This document shows positions 1 through 8,100 of a stretch of 64,000 nt of DNA, piece by piece (position 1 is the stretch's first letter; each line of letters opens with the position of its first letter). The notes below the pieces were generated by a model that was given only the letters and a program-made list of their open reading frames with translations, had not been told where the DNA came from and ran no database searches. A program made the position numbers and the translations under genes. Source of the DNA: Mycolicibacterium sp. P9-22 (GTDB lineage Bacteria; Actinomycetota; Actinomycetes; Mycobacteriales; Mycobacteriaceae); the NCBI RefSeq assembly GCF_008329585.1, contig NZ_NPKP01000011.1, positions 1-64,000 on the forward strand. Direction: 5' to 3'.

Positions 1-128
1 CAACTGGAAGAAAGCACTCGAACAACTCAGCCTGGTCTACCCAGACCGCATCGAACGCTACCTATAGACACACACCACCATTCAAAGAATCAGACAGGGC
101 AACCTACACAGAAAACTTGACAGGCTCC
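1..128 (+). mobile_element. Right end of an IS256-family-like insertion sequence
   Basis: The element runs off the left edge, so only its 3' end is visible: the last codons of a transposase-like frame and a short non-coding tail. The tail ends at 105-128 in a motif (TACACAGAAAACTTGACAGG, then CTCC) of the kind found at the ends of many actinobacterial mutator-type (IS256) elements. The exact boundary at about 128 is inferred, because the left inverted repeat and the target duplication are outside the window. An old, truncated copy is equally possible. Confidence 0.5.
2..67 (+). CDS. Transposase C-terminus, IS256/mutator type (partial)
   Basis: Only the last 21 residues are present, beginning NWKKALEQLSLVYPDRIER and ending at TAG 65-67. 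The pattern W..AL.QL.....DRI matches the usual end of IS256-family transposases (W..ALNQF...F.DR). These DDE enzymes cut and rejoin the ends of their element. The family call rests on this short tail and on the terminal-repeat-like sequence just downstream. Nothing can be said about the catalytic residues or whether the copy is intact, since the 5' part lies outside the window. Confidence 0.5.
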   Translation, partial: NWKKALEQLSLVYPDRIERYL

Positions 129-278
129 AGTACGGCCTCCCGATCCGACACCTGATTCGCAAGCATGTTCGAATTCTATCGAGGATCCCCGACGCGCGCC
201 GACGTTGTCCACAGGCGAAGTATCTATCCACAGATCCATAAAAAGTATTGGCGCACAACACTTTCACGGAGTACAGGC

Positions 279-575
279 CTAGGTGCTGATCTGAATCCGC
301 CCGTCGACCTCCGAGACCGGATAGCTACGCACCGGTGCGCCCCCGCCGGTTTCGGTGCCGGTGCACATGTCATAGGTCGCCCCGTGCAGCGGGCACACCA
401 CCACCGATTCGTCGGCCAACCCGTCCGCCAACGGCCCACCCTTGTGTGGGCACACCGCGTCCAGCGCGCGTAATGACCCGTCGCGCAACCGGAACACCGC
501 GATCTGGCTGTCTGCCACGGCGAAGGTGCGGCCCTCGCCCACGGGCACCTGGGAGACCGGCCCGAGGTCGCTCAT
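279..575 (-). CDS. nirD: Nitrite reductase small subunit NirD (Rieske type)
   Basis: 98 residues. NirD is the small subunit of cytoplasmic NAD(P)H-dependent assimilatory nitrite reductase, which reduces nitrite to ammonium with NirB. The Rieske-like region shows CPHKGGPL followed by CPLHGATYDM, so here both Cys-x-His and Cys-x2-His pairs that could bind a 2Fe-2S cluster are present. Some NirD proteins have lost them. The start is the ATG at 573-575, which overlaps the nirB stop as ATGA, implying translational coupling. A longer frame reaches 659, but it would lie inside nirB and is not needed. It is the last gene of the leftward operon. Confidence 0.93.
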   Translation of the reverse strand: MSDLGPVSQVPVGEGRTFAVADSQIAVFRLRDGSLRALDAVCPHKGGPLADGLADESVVVCPLHGATYDMCTGTETGGGAPVRSYPVSEVDGRIQIST

Positions 576-3085
576 CGCACCGGAACCTGCGGTAGTGGCA
601 GCAACGGCAGCGAGGTCCGGAACTGTCCCTCGGTCGCTGGCTCGCGTCCGTCGAGCCACGGATCCCGGTACGCGTCAATCGATTTCTGCATTCGTGCATC
701 CAGCCCCGCAGCGAGCCCATCGGCATCGTCGACCACGACCGCCCGGATGTGTTCGATGCCCACCCGCGGCACCCACGCGTAGGTGCGCTCCAACCAGTTC
801 GCATCCTCGCGGTAATACTGCAGGAAGCGGCCGGTCAGCGTCATCACCTCTTCGGCGGACTCCACAGTCGCCATCAGGTCGCCCTTGCGGATATGGGCAC
901 CCGCGGCACCGCCGACATAGATCTCCCAGCGGCCGCCGTCCACGGCCACCACGCCGAGGTCCTTGCACAGCGACTCGGCGCAGTTTCGGGGACATCCCGT
1001 CACGGCGAGTTTCATCTTGGCCGGGCTGGCCAGGCCCTGGAACCGTTCCTCCACGGCGATCCCCAGCGCGGTGGAGTCGCCGACGCCGAACCGGCAGAAG
1101 TCGCTACCCACACAGGTTTTCACGGTGCGAAAACTCTTGCCGTAGGCGTAGCCGGACGGCATCTCCAGATCGGCCCACACCCCGGGCAGATCCTCCTTGC
1201 GGATGCCCAGCAGATCTATGCGTTGTCCGCCCGTGCATTTGATCATCGGAATCGAGTACTTGTCGGCCACATCTGCGATCCGGCGTAACTGCCACGCGCT
1301 CGTCACGCCGCCCTTCATCTGGGGGACCACCGAGAAGGTGCCGTCCCGCTGGATGTTGGCGTGCACCCGGTCGTTGATGAACCGCGAATCCCGTTCGTCG
1401 ACGAACTCGTCTGCCCACATCATCTCCAGCAGCGAGGCCAGCGCCATCTTCGATCCGGCGTCGTGCTTGCCATCGGGTGCCAGCGCATTGAATACCGAAG
1501 AGACCGAATGCAGTTGCAGCTCACGGATCAACCGCATCAACTCGGGCTTGGCGTACGGCACACCCGGCACATACCAGGAGGCCGACGGATCCTCGGTCAC
1601 CGCCCCGTCGGCGGCCCATTCGACCACCTGCCCGACCAGTTCCTTGCACGACCCGCAGCCCTTGCCGGCCTTGGTCGCAGCCATCACACCGGTCACCGAG
1701 GTGGTACCGGCCTTGACGCACGCCACCAGCGCACCCTTGGACACCCCGTTGCAGTTGCACACCTGCGCGTCGTCGGCCAGCTCGGCCACGCCGACGGCGA
1801 CATCCGGGGTGCCGATGTCGAACATGAGCGCCACCCGCTCGTCCGGTAGCGGCAGCCCGTTGTCGAAGGCCTGCGTCAGGAACGACACCTTGCTGACATC
1901 GCCGATCAGCGTGGCGCCCACCAGCTTCCCGTCCCGGATGACGATGGTCTTGTAGACGCCGTGCTTGGGTTCGGAGTACTGGACGAACTCGTCGTCGGGA
2001 TGCTCGGGCCCCTTGACTCCCATCGACGCCACGTCGACACCGGCCACCTTGAGCTTGGTGGCCACTCGAGAGCCGTGGTAGGCGGCTCCGCTATTGGTCC
2101 CGGTGAGGTGGTCGGCGAGTACCTTCGCCTGCTCCCACAGCGGTGCGACCAGACCGTAGACCTGCCCGCGGTGCTGTGCGCACTCTCCGACGACGTAGAT
2201 GTCGTCATCGTCGACCGAACGCATGTGGTCGTCGGTGACGATGGCCCGCTCGACCGTGAGCCCGGCACGTTGTGCCAGGCCGACATTGGGCCGGATGCCC
2301 GCCGCGATCACCAGCATGTCGCAGTCCAGCCGCTCGCCGTCGGCGAACACGATGCCGGTCAGCTTGCCGTCCTGCACCAGCACCTCGGTCGTCCGCTTCG
2401 ATGTGTGTACCCCGATACCCAGGCCCTCGACCGATTTTCGCAGGATGTTGCCTGCGGGGTCGTCGAGCTGTGCGTTCATCAGCGTGGACGCGGCATGCAC
2501 CACATCGACTGCCAATCCGCGGCTCTGCAGCCCGCGGGCTGCCTCCAGCCCCAGCAGACCGCCGCCGATGACGACGGCCTTGGTGCGGTTGGCGGCCTCG
2601 GCGATCATCGCCGAGGTGTCGTCGAGGGTGCGGAAACCGAAGACACCGTCGGCCATGTTCTTGTCGTCGGCCCACAGACCGGTCATCGGCGGGAAGAAGG
2701 ACCGGCTGCCGGTGGCCAGGATCAGCTTGTCGTACCGCATCCGGGAGCCGTCGTCGGCGAGCACCATGTGCCCGAAGGAGTCGATGCGCACCACGCGCAC
2801 CCCGGCCCGCAGGTCGATGTCGTTGTCGGTGTACCAGTCCAGCGCATTGAGATAGATATCGGACGGATCATCCTTACCGGCAAGAACATTCGACAACAGA
2901 ATCCTGTTGTAGTTGCCGTAGGGTTCGTCGCCGAACACGGTGATGTCGAACTTCTCGCCGCCGCCGCGCGCCAGCACGTCCTCGATCGCGCGGATGCCGG
3001 CCATACCGTTGCCCACCACCACCAGACGGGCCTTGGTGGTGGTGGCAGCAGAGCCGGTGCGCATGACCGCTTCGGTGACGGTCAT
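572..3085 (-). CDS. nirB: Assimilatory nitrite reductase [NAD(P)H] large subunit NirB
   Basis: 837 residues, a normal NirB length. It catalyses the six-electron reduction of nitrite to ammonium in the cytoplasm. Domains in order: an FAD/NAD(P) pyridine-nucleotide reductase module (first fold LVVVGNGMAGIRAIEDVL near residue 22); a BFD-like 2Fe-2S domain (VCNCNGVSKG ... GCGSCKELV); and the siroheme/4Fe-4S sulfite-nitrite reductase domain. The cluster ligands of the last are visible as CVGSDFC and CPRNC. The ATG at 3083-3085 directly abuts the stop of the upstream 117-residue gene, and the 3' end overlaps nirD by 4 nt. The three genes form one unit, probably under nitrogen control by GlnR from the box at 3465-3481. 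Confidence 0.97.
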   Translation of the reverse strand: MTVTEAVMRTGSAATTTKARLVVVGNGMAGIRAIEDVLARGGGEKFDITVFGDEPYGNYNRILLSNVLAGKDDPSDIYLNALDWYTDNDIDLRAGVRVVRIDSFGHMVLADDGSRMRYDKLILATGSRSFFPPMTGLWADDKNMADGVFGFRTLDDTSAMIAEAANRTKAVVIGGGLLGLEAARGLQSRGLAVDVVHAASTLMNAQLDDPAGNILRKSVEGLGIGVHTSKRTTEVLVQDGKLTGIVFADGERLDCDMLVIAAGIRPNVGLAQRAGLTVERAIVTDDHMRSVDDDDIYVVGECAQHRGQVYGLVAPLWEQAKVLADHLTGTNSGAAYHGSRVATKLKVAGVDVASMGVKGPEHPDDEFVQYSEPKHGVYKTIVIRDGKLVGATLIGDVSKVSFLTQAFDNGLPLPDERVALMFDIGTPDVAVGVAELADDAQVCNCNGVSKGALVACVKAGTTSVTGVMAATKAGKGCGSCKELVGQVVEWAADGAVTEDPSASWYVPGVPYAKPELMRLIRELQLHSVSSVFNALAPDGKHDAGSKMALASLLEMMWADEFVDERDSRFINDRVHANIQRDGTFSVVPQMKGGVTSAWQLRRIADVADKYSIPMIKCTGGQRIDLLGIRKEDLPGVWADLEMPSGYAYGKSFRTVKTCVGSDFCRFGVGDSTALGIAVEERFQGLASPAKMKLAVTGCPRNCAESLCKDLGVVAVDGGRWEIYVGGAAGAHIRKGDLMATVESAEEVMTLTGRFLQYYREDANWLERTYAWVPRVGIEHIRAVVVDDADGLAAGLDARMQKSIDAYRDPWLDGREPATEGQFRTSLPLLPLPQVPVR

Positions 3086-3439
3086 CTAGACCTCGACAAG
3101 CCCGAGATCGAGAATGACTGTGCCCGAGCATCCCTCGGGTGCGGCGATGTACAACTCGAGCACGGTGTCGGCCAGCAGATCTTCGACCACGCGCAACGCG
3201 ACGTGGGTGGCGCCTTTGGCGGCAATGGGGAAGTAGCGCATCGGGACACCGTCACGAACCAGCACCACCGAGACCATCTGTTTGGTGGAGTTCCCGCCGC
3301 GAAAGTAGACCGGCTGGGTGACAACGCCCGCCGGGACCACGTACCGCAACGCGTCATGGATCGGCACCGGCTTGTCCAAACCGGCCCCCTCGAAGGGAAA
3401 AGCGCCTTGCAGGAACTGTGCTGTGCTGCCATCGCTCAT
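3086..3439 (-). CDS. Conserved small protein heading the nirBD operon, function unknown
   Basis: 117 residues, ATG at 3437-3439, stop TAG exactly abutting the nirB start (no spacer). No signal peptide, membrane segment or metal motif is evident. The sequence is rich in beta-forming stretches (VSVVLVRDGVPMRYFPIA, LELYIAAPEGCSGTVILDLG) and looks like a small all-beta domain. I recall mycobacterial relatives beside nirBD carrying the label 'molybdopterin oxidoreductase', but no molybdopterin-binding feature is visible and I do not endorse that name. Its position between a GlnR-like box and nirB ties it to nitrite reduction, perhaps in assembly or regulation of NirBD (inference). Confidence 0.85.
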   Translation of the reverse strand: MSDGSTAQFLQGAFPFEGAGLDKPVPIHDALRYVVPAGVVTQPVYFRGGNSTKQMVSVVLVRDGVPMRYFPIAAKGATHVALRVVEDLLADTVLELYIAAPEGCSGTVILDLGLVEV

Positions 3440-3464
3440 GCTTCAGCGAAGCTAAGGGGCGTTT

Positions 3465-3481
3465 GTTTCGGATTCGTTTCA
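3465..3481 (-). promoter_or_regulatory. Candidate GlnR box for the leftward nirBD operon
   Basis: On the minus strand the sequence reads TGAAAC-gaatcc-GAAAC, which fits the AC-n9-AC core and the GAAAC half of the mycobacterial GlnR consensus (gnTnAC-n6-GaAAC). It ends 25 nt upstream of the ATG of the 117-residue gene. GlnR activates nitrate and nitrite assimilation genes in nitrogen-limited mycobacteria. Its use here is inferred from motif and position only. Confidence 0.5.
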
Positions 3482-3542
3482 GAAGTGCGTCGCCCATGAA
3501 TACCGTGGCGCACCACGCGGGATACGCCCGGTGTGAGTAGGT

Positions 3543-3559
3543 GTTGACAAACCCGACAC
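3543..3559 (+). promoter_or_regulatory. Candidate GlnR box for narK
   Basis: GTTGAC-aaaccc-GACAC on the plus strand matches gnTnAC perfectly in the first half and GaAAC in four of five positions in the second, with exact 6-nt spacing. It lies 71 nt upstream of the narK GTG. The overlapping TTGACA at 3544-3549 could instead be a -35 element, although I see no convincing -10 at the right distance. Confidence 0.5.
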
Positions 3560-3630
3560 GGTGGGGCAACCGAGGCGGAATGGCCGAAACATAGTTTTGC
3601 CTCAATCGTTTCCGCTGCTGGGAGGAACTA

Positions 3631-5064
3631 GTGCCTACAACACGCCGCAACCGTGACATCGCTCACTGGGACGCCGAGGACGTCGACGCCTGGGAGGGGA
3701 CCGGCGGTAAGACGCCCGGGAAAGAGATCGCCAAGCGGAATCTCATCTGGTCGATCTTCGCCGAGCATGTCGGTTTCTCGGTGTGGTCGATCTGGTCGGT
3801 GATGGTGCTGTTCATGCCGCAGGACGTCTACGGCATCGACCCCGCCGGAAAGTTCTACCTCGTCGCGATACCGACGCTGGTCGGCGCCTTCATGCGCATT
3901 CCGTACACCATTGCGCCCGCCCGGTTCGGTGGCCGCAACTGGACCATCGTCAGCGCGCTGCTGTTGCTGATCCCGCTGGTGCTGACCCTGTGGGTGATGG
4001 CCCAACCCGGCGCGTCCTACACCACGTTCATGATCATCGCGGCCTTCGCGGGCTTCGGCGGCGGCAACTTCGCATCGTCGATGACGAACATCAACGCGTT
4101 CTATCCGCAGCGGCTCAAGGGCTGGGCTCTCGGACTGAACGCCGGCGGCGGGAACATCGGGGTGCCGGTCGTCCAGCTCATCGGTCTGCTGGTGATCGCC
4201 ACCATCGGCAACACCGCCCCCTACCTGGTCTGCGCCATCTACCTGGTGCTGGTCGGCCTCGCGGCGCTGGGCGCGGCGGTTTTCATGGACAACCTGGGCA
4301 ATCAGCGCTCCAACCTGGGTGCCATGGTCGAGGCGATGCGCTACAAGCACTCCTGGGTGATGAGCTTCCTGTACATCGGCACCTTCGGTTCGTTCATCGG
4401 TTTCTCGTTCGCGTTCGGTCAGGTGCTGCAGATCAACTTCCTGGCCGGTGGTGACACGCCCGCACAGGCCTCCCTGCACGCCGCGCAGATCGCCTTCCTG
4501 GGGCCGCTGCTCGGCTCCATCTCGCGGCCGTTCGGCGGCAAGCTGGCCGACAAGATCGGCGGCGGCAAGATCACCCTCTACGTGTTCGTCGCGATGATCT
4601 TCGCCGCGGGCATCCTGGTGGCCGCCGGTGTGCTCGATGACGCGGCCGCCGGCGCACCCACCGGCGCTCAGATGGGCGCCTACGTGGCCGGATTCATCCT
4701 GCTGTTCATCCTGTCCGGGCTGGGCAACGGCTCCACCTACAAGATGATCCCGTCCATCTTCGAGGCCAAGGCCCAGAACCACGACGAGTGGAGCAAGGAC
4801 GAGAAGGCCGCCTGGTCGCGCAGCATGTCCGGTGCCCTGATCGGCTTCGCCGGCGCGGTGGGCGCCCTGGGCGGGGTGTTCATCAACATCGTGCTGCGGA
4901 TGTCCTACGTGAGCGACGCGAAGTCGGCCACCAATGCCTTCTGGGTGTTCCTCGGCTTCTACGTGGTGTGCGCCATCGTCACCTGGTTCGTCTTCCTGCG
5001 GATGGGTGCGGCCGGCCGGACGGCCAAGGACGACCGGTTGCCCGAGCAGGCAGTCACCGCTTGA
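3631..5064 (+). CDS. narK: Nitrate/nitrite transporter, NarK/NasA family MFS
   Basis: 477 residues. Major-facilitator membrane protein that imports nitrate (and/or exchanges nitrite) across the inner membrane. About twelve hydrophobic segments follow a roughly 40-residue charged N-terminal tail. Both nitrate-signature regions are present: FGGGNFASSMTNINAFYP in the first half and SGLGNGSTYKMIPSIF in the second. The start is GTG 3631, with GGAGG ending 6 nt upstream. It is divergent from the nirBD operon across a 191-nt region with two GlnR-like boxes and is followed by a strong terminator. Its neighbours are assimilatory enzymes, so it should feed nitrate to the reductase at 5177-9175. Confidence 0.94.
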   Translation: MPTTRRNRDIAHWDAEDVDAWEGTGGKTPGKEIAKRNLIWSIFAEHVGFSVWSIWSVMVLFMPQDVYGIDPAGKFYLVAIPTLVGAFMRIPYTIAPARFGGRNWTIVSALLLLIPLVLTLWVMAQPGASYTTFMIIAAFAGFGGGNFASSMTNINAFYPQRLKGWALGLNAGGGNIGVPVVQLIGLLVIATIGNTAPYLVCAIYLVLVGLAALGAAVFMDNLGNQRSNLGAMVEAMRYKHSWVMSFLYIGTFGSFIGFSFAFGQVLQINFLAGGDTPAQASLHAAQIAFLGPLLGSISRPFGGKLADKIGGGKITLYVFVAMIFAAGILVAAGVLDDAAAGAPTGAQMGAYVAGFILLFILSGLGNGSTYKMIPSIFEAKAQNHDEWSKDEKAAWSRSMSGALIGFAGAVGALGGVFINIVLRMSYVSDAKSATNAFWVFLGFYVVCAIVTWFVFLRMGAAGRTAKDDRLPEQAVTA

Positions 5065-5091
5065 CCTGGGGCTTTCATCGCCAACACGCCG

Positions 5092-5141
5092 CCTCACAGC
5101 GGGCTCACCGAGGGGGTGAGCCCGCTGTGAGGTCGAGTTTT
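5092..5141 (+). terminator. Strong hairpin between narK and nasN
   Basis: A perfect 18-bp inverted repeat, CCTCACAGCGGGCTCACC (5092-5109) and its complement (5115-5132), has a 5-nt loop and is followed by a short T run (TTTT near 5138). It lies 28 nt after the narK stop and only 36 nt before the first possible nasN start. By structure it is a terminator. Because nasN has almost no room for its own promoter downstream, it may be a partial terminator or an attenuator. Confidence 0.8.
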
Positions 5142-5176
5142 CCTCGCGATAACGTCGGCTCAAAGGAACCGGAACA

Positions 5177-8100
5177 GTGCCCGCACACGATGGTCGTATG
5201 ACAGCGGCCGCGGGAGAGACGACACGTACCGCGTGCTCGTACTGCGGCGTGGGCTGCGGTATCGAGATCACCACCAAGCCCGACGCGGTCACCGGACTCC
5301 CGGTCATCGCGAAGGTCAGCGGCGACAAGCTGCACCCCACCAACTTCGGCAGGCTGTGCACCAAGGGCGCCACCCACGCCGAGATGATGGCCGCCACCGA
5401 CGGCCGGTTGACGACGGCCCTGGTGCGCGGGGCGCGCGGTGCGGAACCTGAACCGGTGCCGGTGGATACCGCGGTCGCCGAGGCGGGCCGGCGGCTGCGG
5501 GCCATCATCGACGAGCACGGGCCCGACGCCGTCGCACTGTACGTGTCCGGCCAGATGTCCATCGAGGCGCAGTATCTGGCGACCAAACTGGCCAAGGGTT
5601 ATCTGCGCACCGTGCACATCGAGTCCAACTCACGGCTGTGCATGGCCAGCGCGGGGACCGGGTACAAACAGTCCCTCGGTTCGGACGGACCACCCGGGTC
5701 CTACACCGACTTCGATTCCGCCGACCTGTTCTTCGTCATCGGCGCGAACATGGCCGACTGCCACCCGATCCTGTTCCTGCGGATGGCCGACCGGCTCAAG
5801 GCCGGCGCCAAGCTCATCGTGGTGGACCCGAGGCGCACCGCCACCGCGGACAAGGCCGACCTGTACCTGGCGATCAAACCCGGAACCGATCTGGCCCTGC
5901 TCAACGGCCTGCTGCATCTGCTCGTCCAGAACGGTGATATCGATTCCGATTTCATCGCCGAACACACCGAGGGCTGGGACGCCATGCCCGCCTTCCTGGC
6001 CGACTACCCACCCGACCGGGTCGCCGAGATCACCGGGATCCCCGAGGCCGATATCCGCACCGCCGCCGCGATGATCGCCGAGTCGGGGGAGTGGATGACG
6101 TGCTGGACGATGGGGCTCAACCAGAGCACACACGGCACCTGGAACACCAACGCCATCTGCAACCTGCACCTCGCGACCGGCGCCATCTGCCGGCCGGGCA
6201 GCGGCCCGATGTCGCTGACCGGACAGCCCAACGCGATGGGCGGGCGCGAGATGGGCTACATGGGACCGGGATTGCCCGGCCAGCGTGCCGTGCTGTCGGC
6301 CGAGGACCGCGAATTCTGCGAGCAGCAGTGGGGGCTGGACCCGGGCACCATCCGTTCCGACGTCGGCCCCGGCACCATCGCGATGTTCGAGCAGGCGGCC
6401 GCCGGCGATATCAAGGCCTGCTGGATCATCTGCACCAATCCCGTTGCCACCGTACCGAATCGTGCCACCGTGATCACCGGGCTGGAGACGGCCGAGTTGG
6501 TGATCACCCAGGACGCCTATGTCGATACGGCGACCAACCGCTACGCCGACATCATGCTGCCCGCCGCCCTGTGGGCCGAGACGGATGCCGTCATGATCAA
6601 CTCCGAACGCAACCTGACGCTGCTGCAGCAGTCCGTGCCGCCCGTCGGGGACTCCCGGGCGGACTGGGAACTGATCTGCGGGGTCGCCGAATACCTGGGA
6701 TTCGGTGAGGATTTCGCCTACAAATCGGGTTCGGAGATCTTCGACGAGATCCGCCGGTTCGCCAACCCCCGCACGGGATACGACCTGCGTGGCGCCAGCT
6801 ATGAGCGCCTGCGTGAGACCCCGCTGCAATGGCCCTGCCCGCCCGATGACGACAACGACCGGCATCCCATCCGCTACCTGAACGACGGGGTGTCCCAGAC
6901 CCTGCACGTCGACGAGAACGGGCATCGGCCGCGGCTGGCTTTCGCGACACCGTCACGGCGGGCCAAGTTCTTCGCGCGCCCGCACATGGATGCCCGCGAG
7001 TTGCCCGACGACGACTACCCGATGGTGCTGAACACCGGTCGGTTGCAGCACCAGTGGCACACCATGACCAAGACCGGTCGGGTCGACAAACTCAACAAGC
7101 TCAACGGTGCACCCTTCGTCGAGGTGCACCCCGAGGATGCTGCCGCGCAGGGCATCACAGCACAGCATCAGGTGGAGCTCACGTCCCGGCGCGGCCGGGC
7201 GGTGCTGCCCGTGCAGATCACCGACCGGGTACAGCCGGGCAATGTGTGGGTGCCGTTCCACTGGAACGACGAACACGGTGAGTACCTGACCGTCAACGCC
7301 CTGACCAATGACGCCGTCGACGCCGATTCGCTGCAGCCCGAACTCAAGGTGTGCGCGGTGCGGCTGCGTCCCATCCCGGTGCAGCGACCCGACCCGTTCG
7401 GATTGGCTTCGGTGGCACCGGAGTTCACCGAGGACGAAAAGTACTACCTGTCCGGATTCTTCGCCGGTATGGACGCCAACCCGGTGGGTGTGCCGGTACT
7501 CCCGTCGTCGGCCCCGGTGCGTGCGCAGGTCCGGCTGTGGGTGGACGGCCTGCTCGCCGGGACCTACTCACGCGCGGAACCCGAACAGCTCACCGGGACC
7601 GGGCCGATGGTCTTGTGGGCCTCCCAGACCGGGAACGCCGAGGAGTTCGCCGCCCAGCTGGCCGCCCGGTTGTCCGGGGCCAGGCTGATCACCATGAACG
7701 ACGCCGACCTTGAGGACCTCGCCGCGGCCGGCGAAGTGGTGATCGTCACCAGCACCTTCGGTGACGGCGGGCCGCCCGACAACGGTGCCGAGTTCTGGGA
7801 CCGGTTGACGTCGGCGGACGCGCCCGCCCTCGACGGGGTGCGGTACTCGGTGCTGGGTATCGGGGACCAGTCCTACGACAACTTCTGCGGGCATGCCAAG
7901 GCACTGGATGCCCGGCTGGCAGAACTCGGAGCCGTCCGCTCCGTGGACCGCGTCGACTGCGAGATTTACGACGAGGCGCCGATGGCGGCCTGGGCCGACG
8001 AGGTGGTTGCCGGGCTGGATGTCGCGCCGGTGGCGATCGCCCCGGCAACACCGAAAGCCCCGGCCCCGCTGACCCGTAACGCGCCGGTGCAGGCACCGCT

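Noticed and set aside
165..473. Plus-strand frame between the IS end and nirD
   Set aside because: Most of it is antisense to nirD. The unique part is short and without a ribosome-binding site.
3628..5595. Minus-strand frame across narK and the nasN start
   Set aside because: It is the antisense shadow of a clear MFS transporter and would cross the terminator hairpin.
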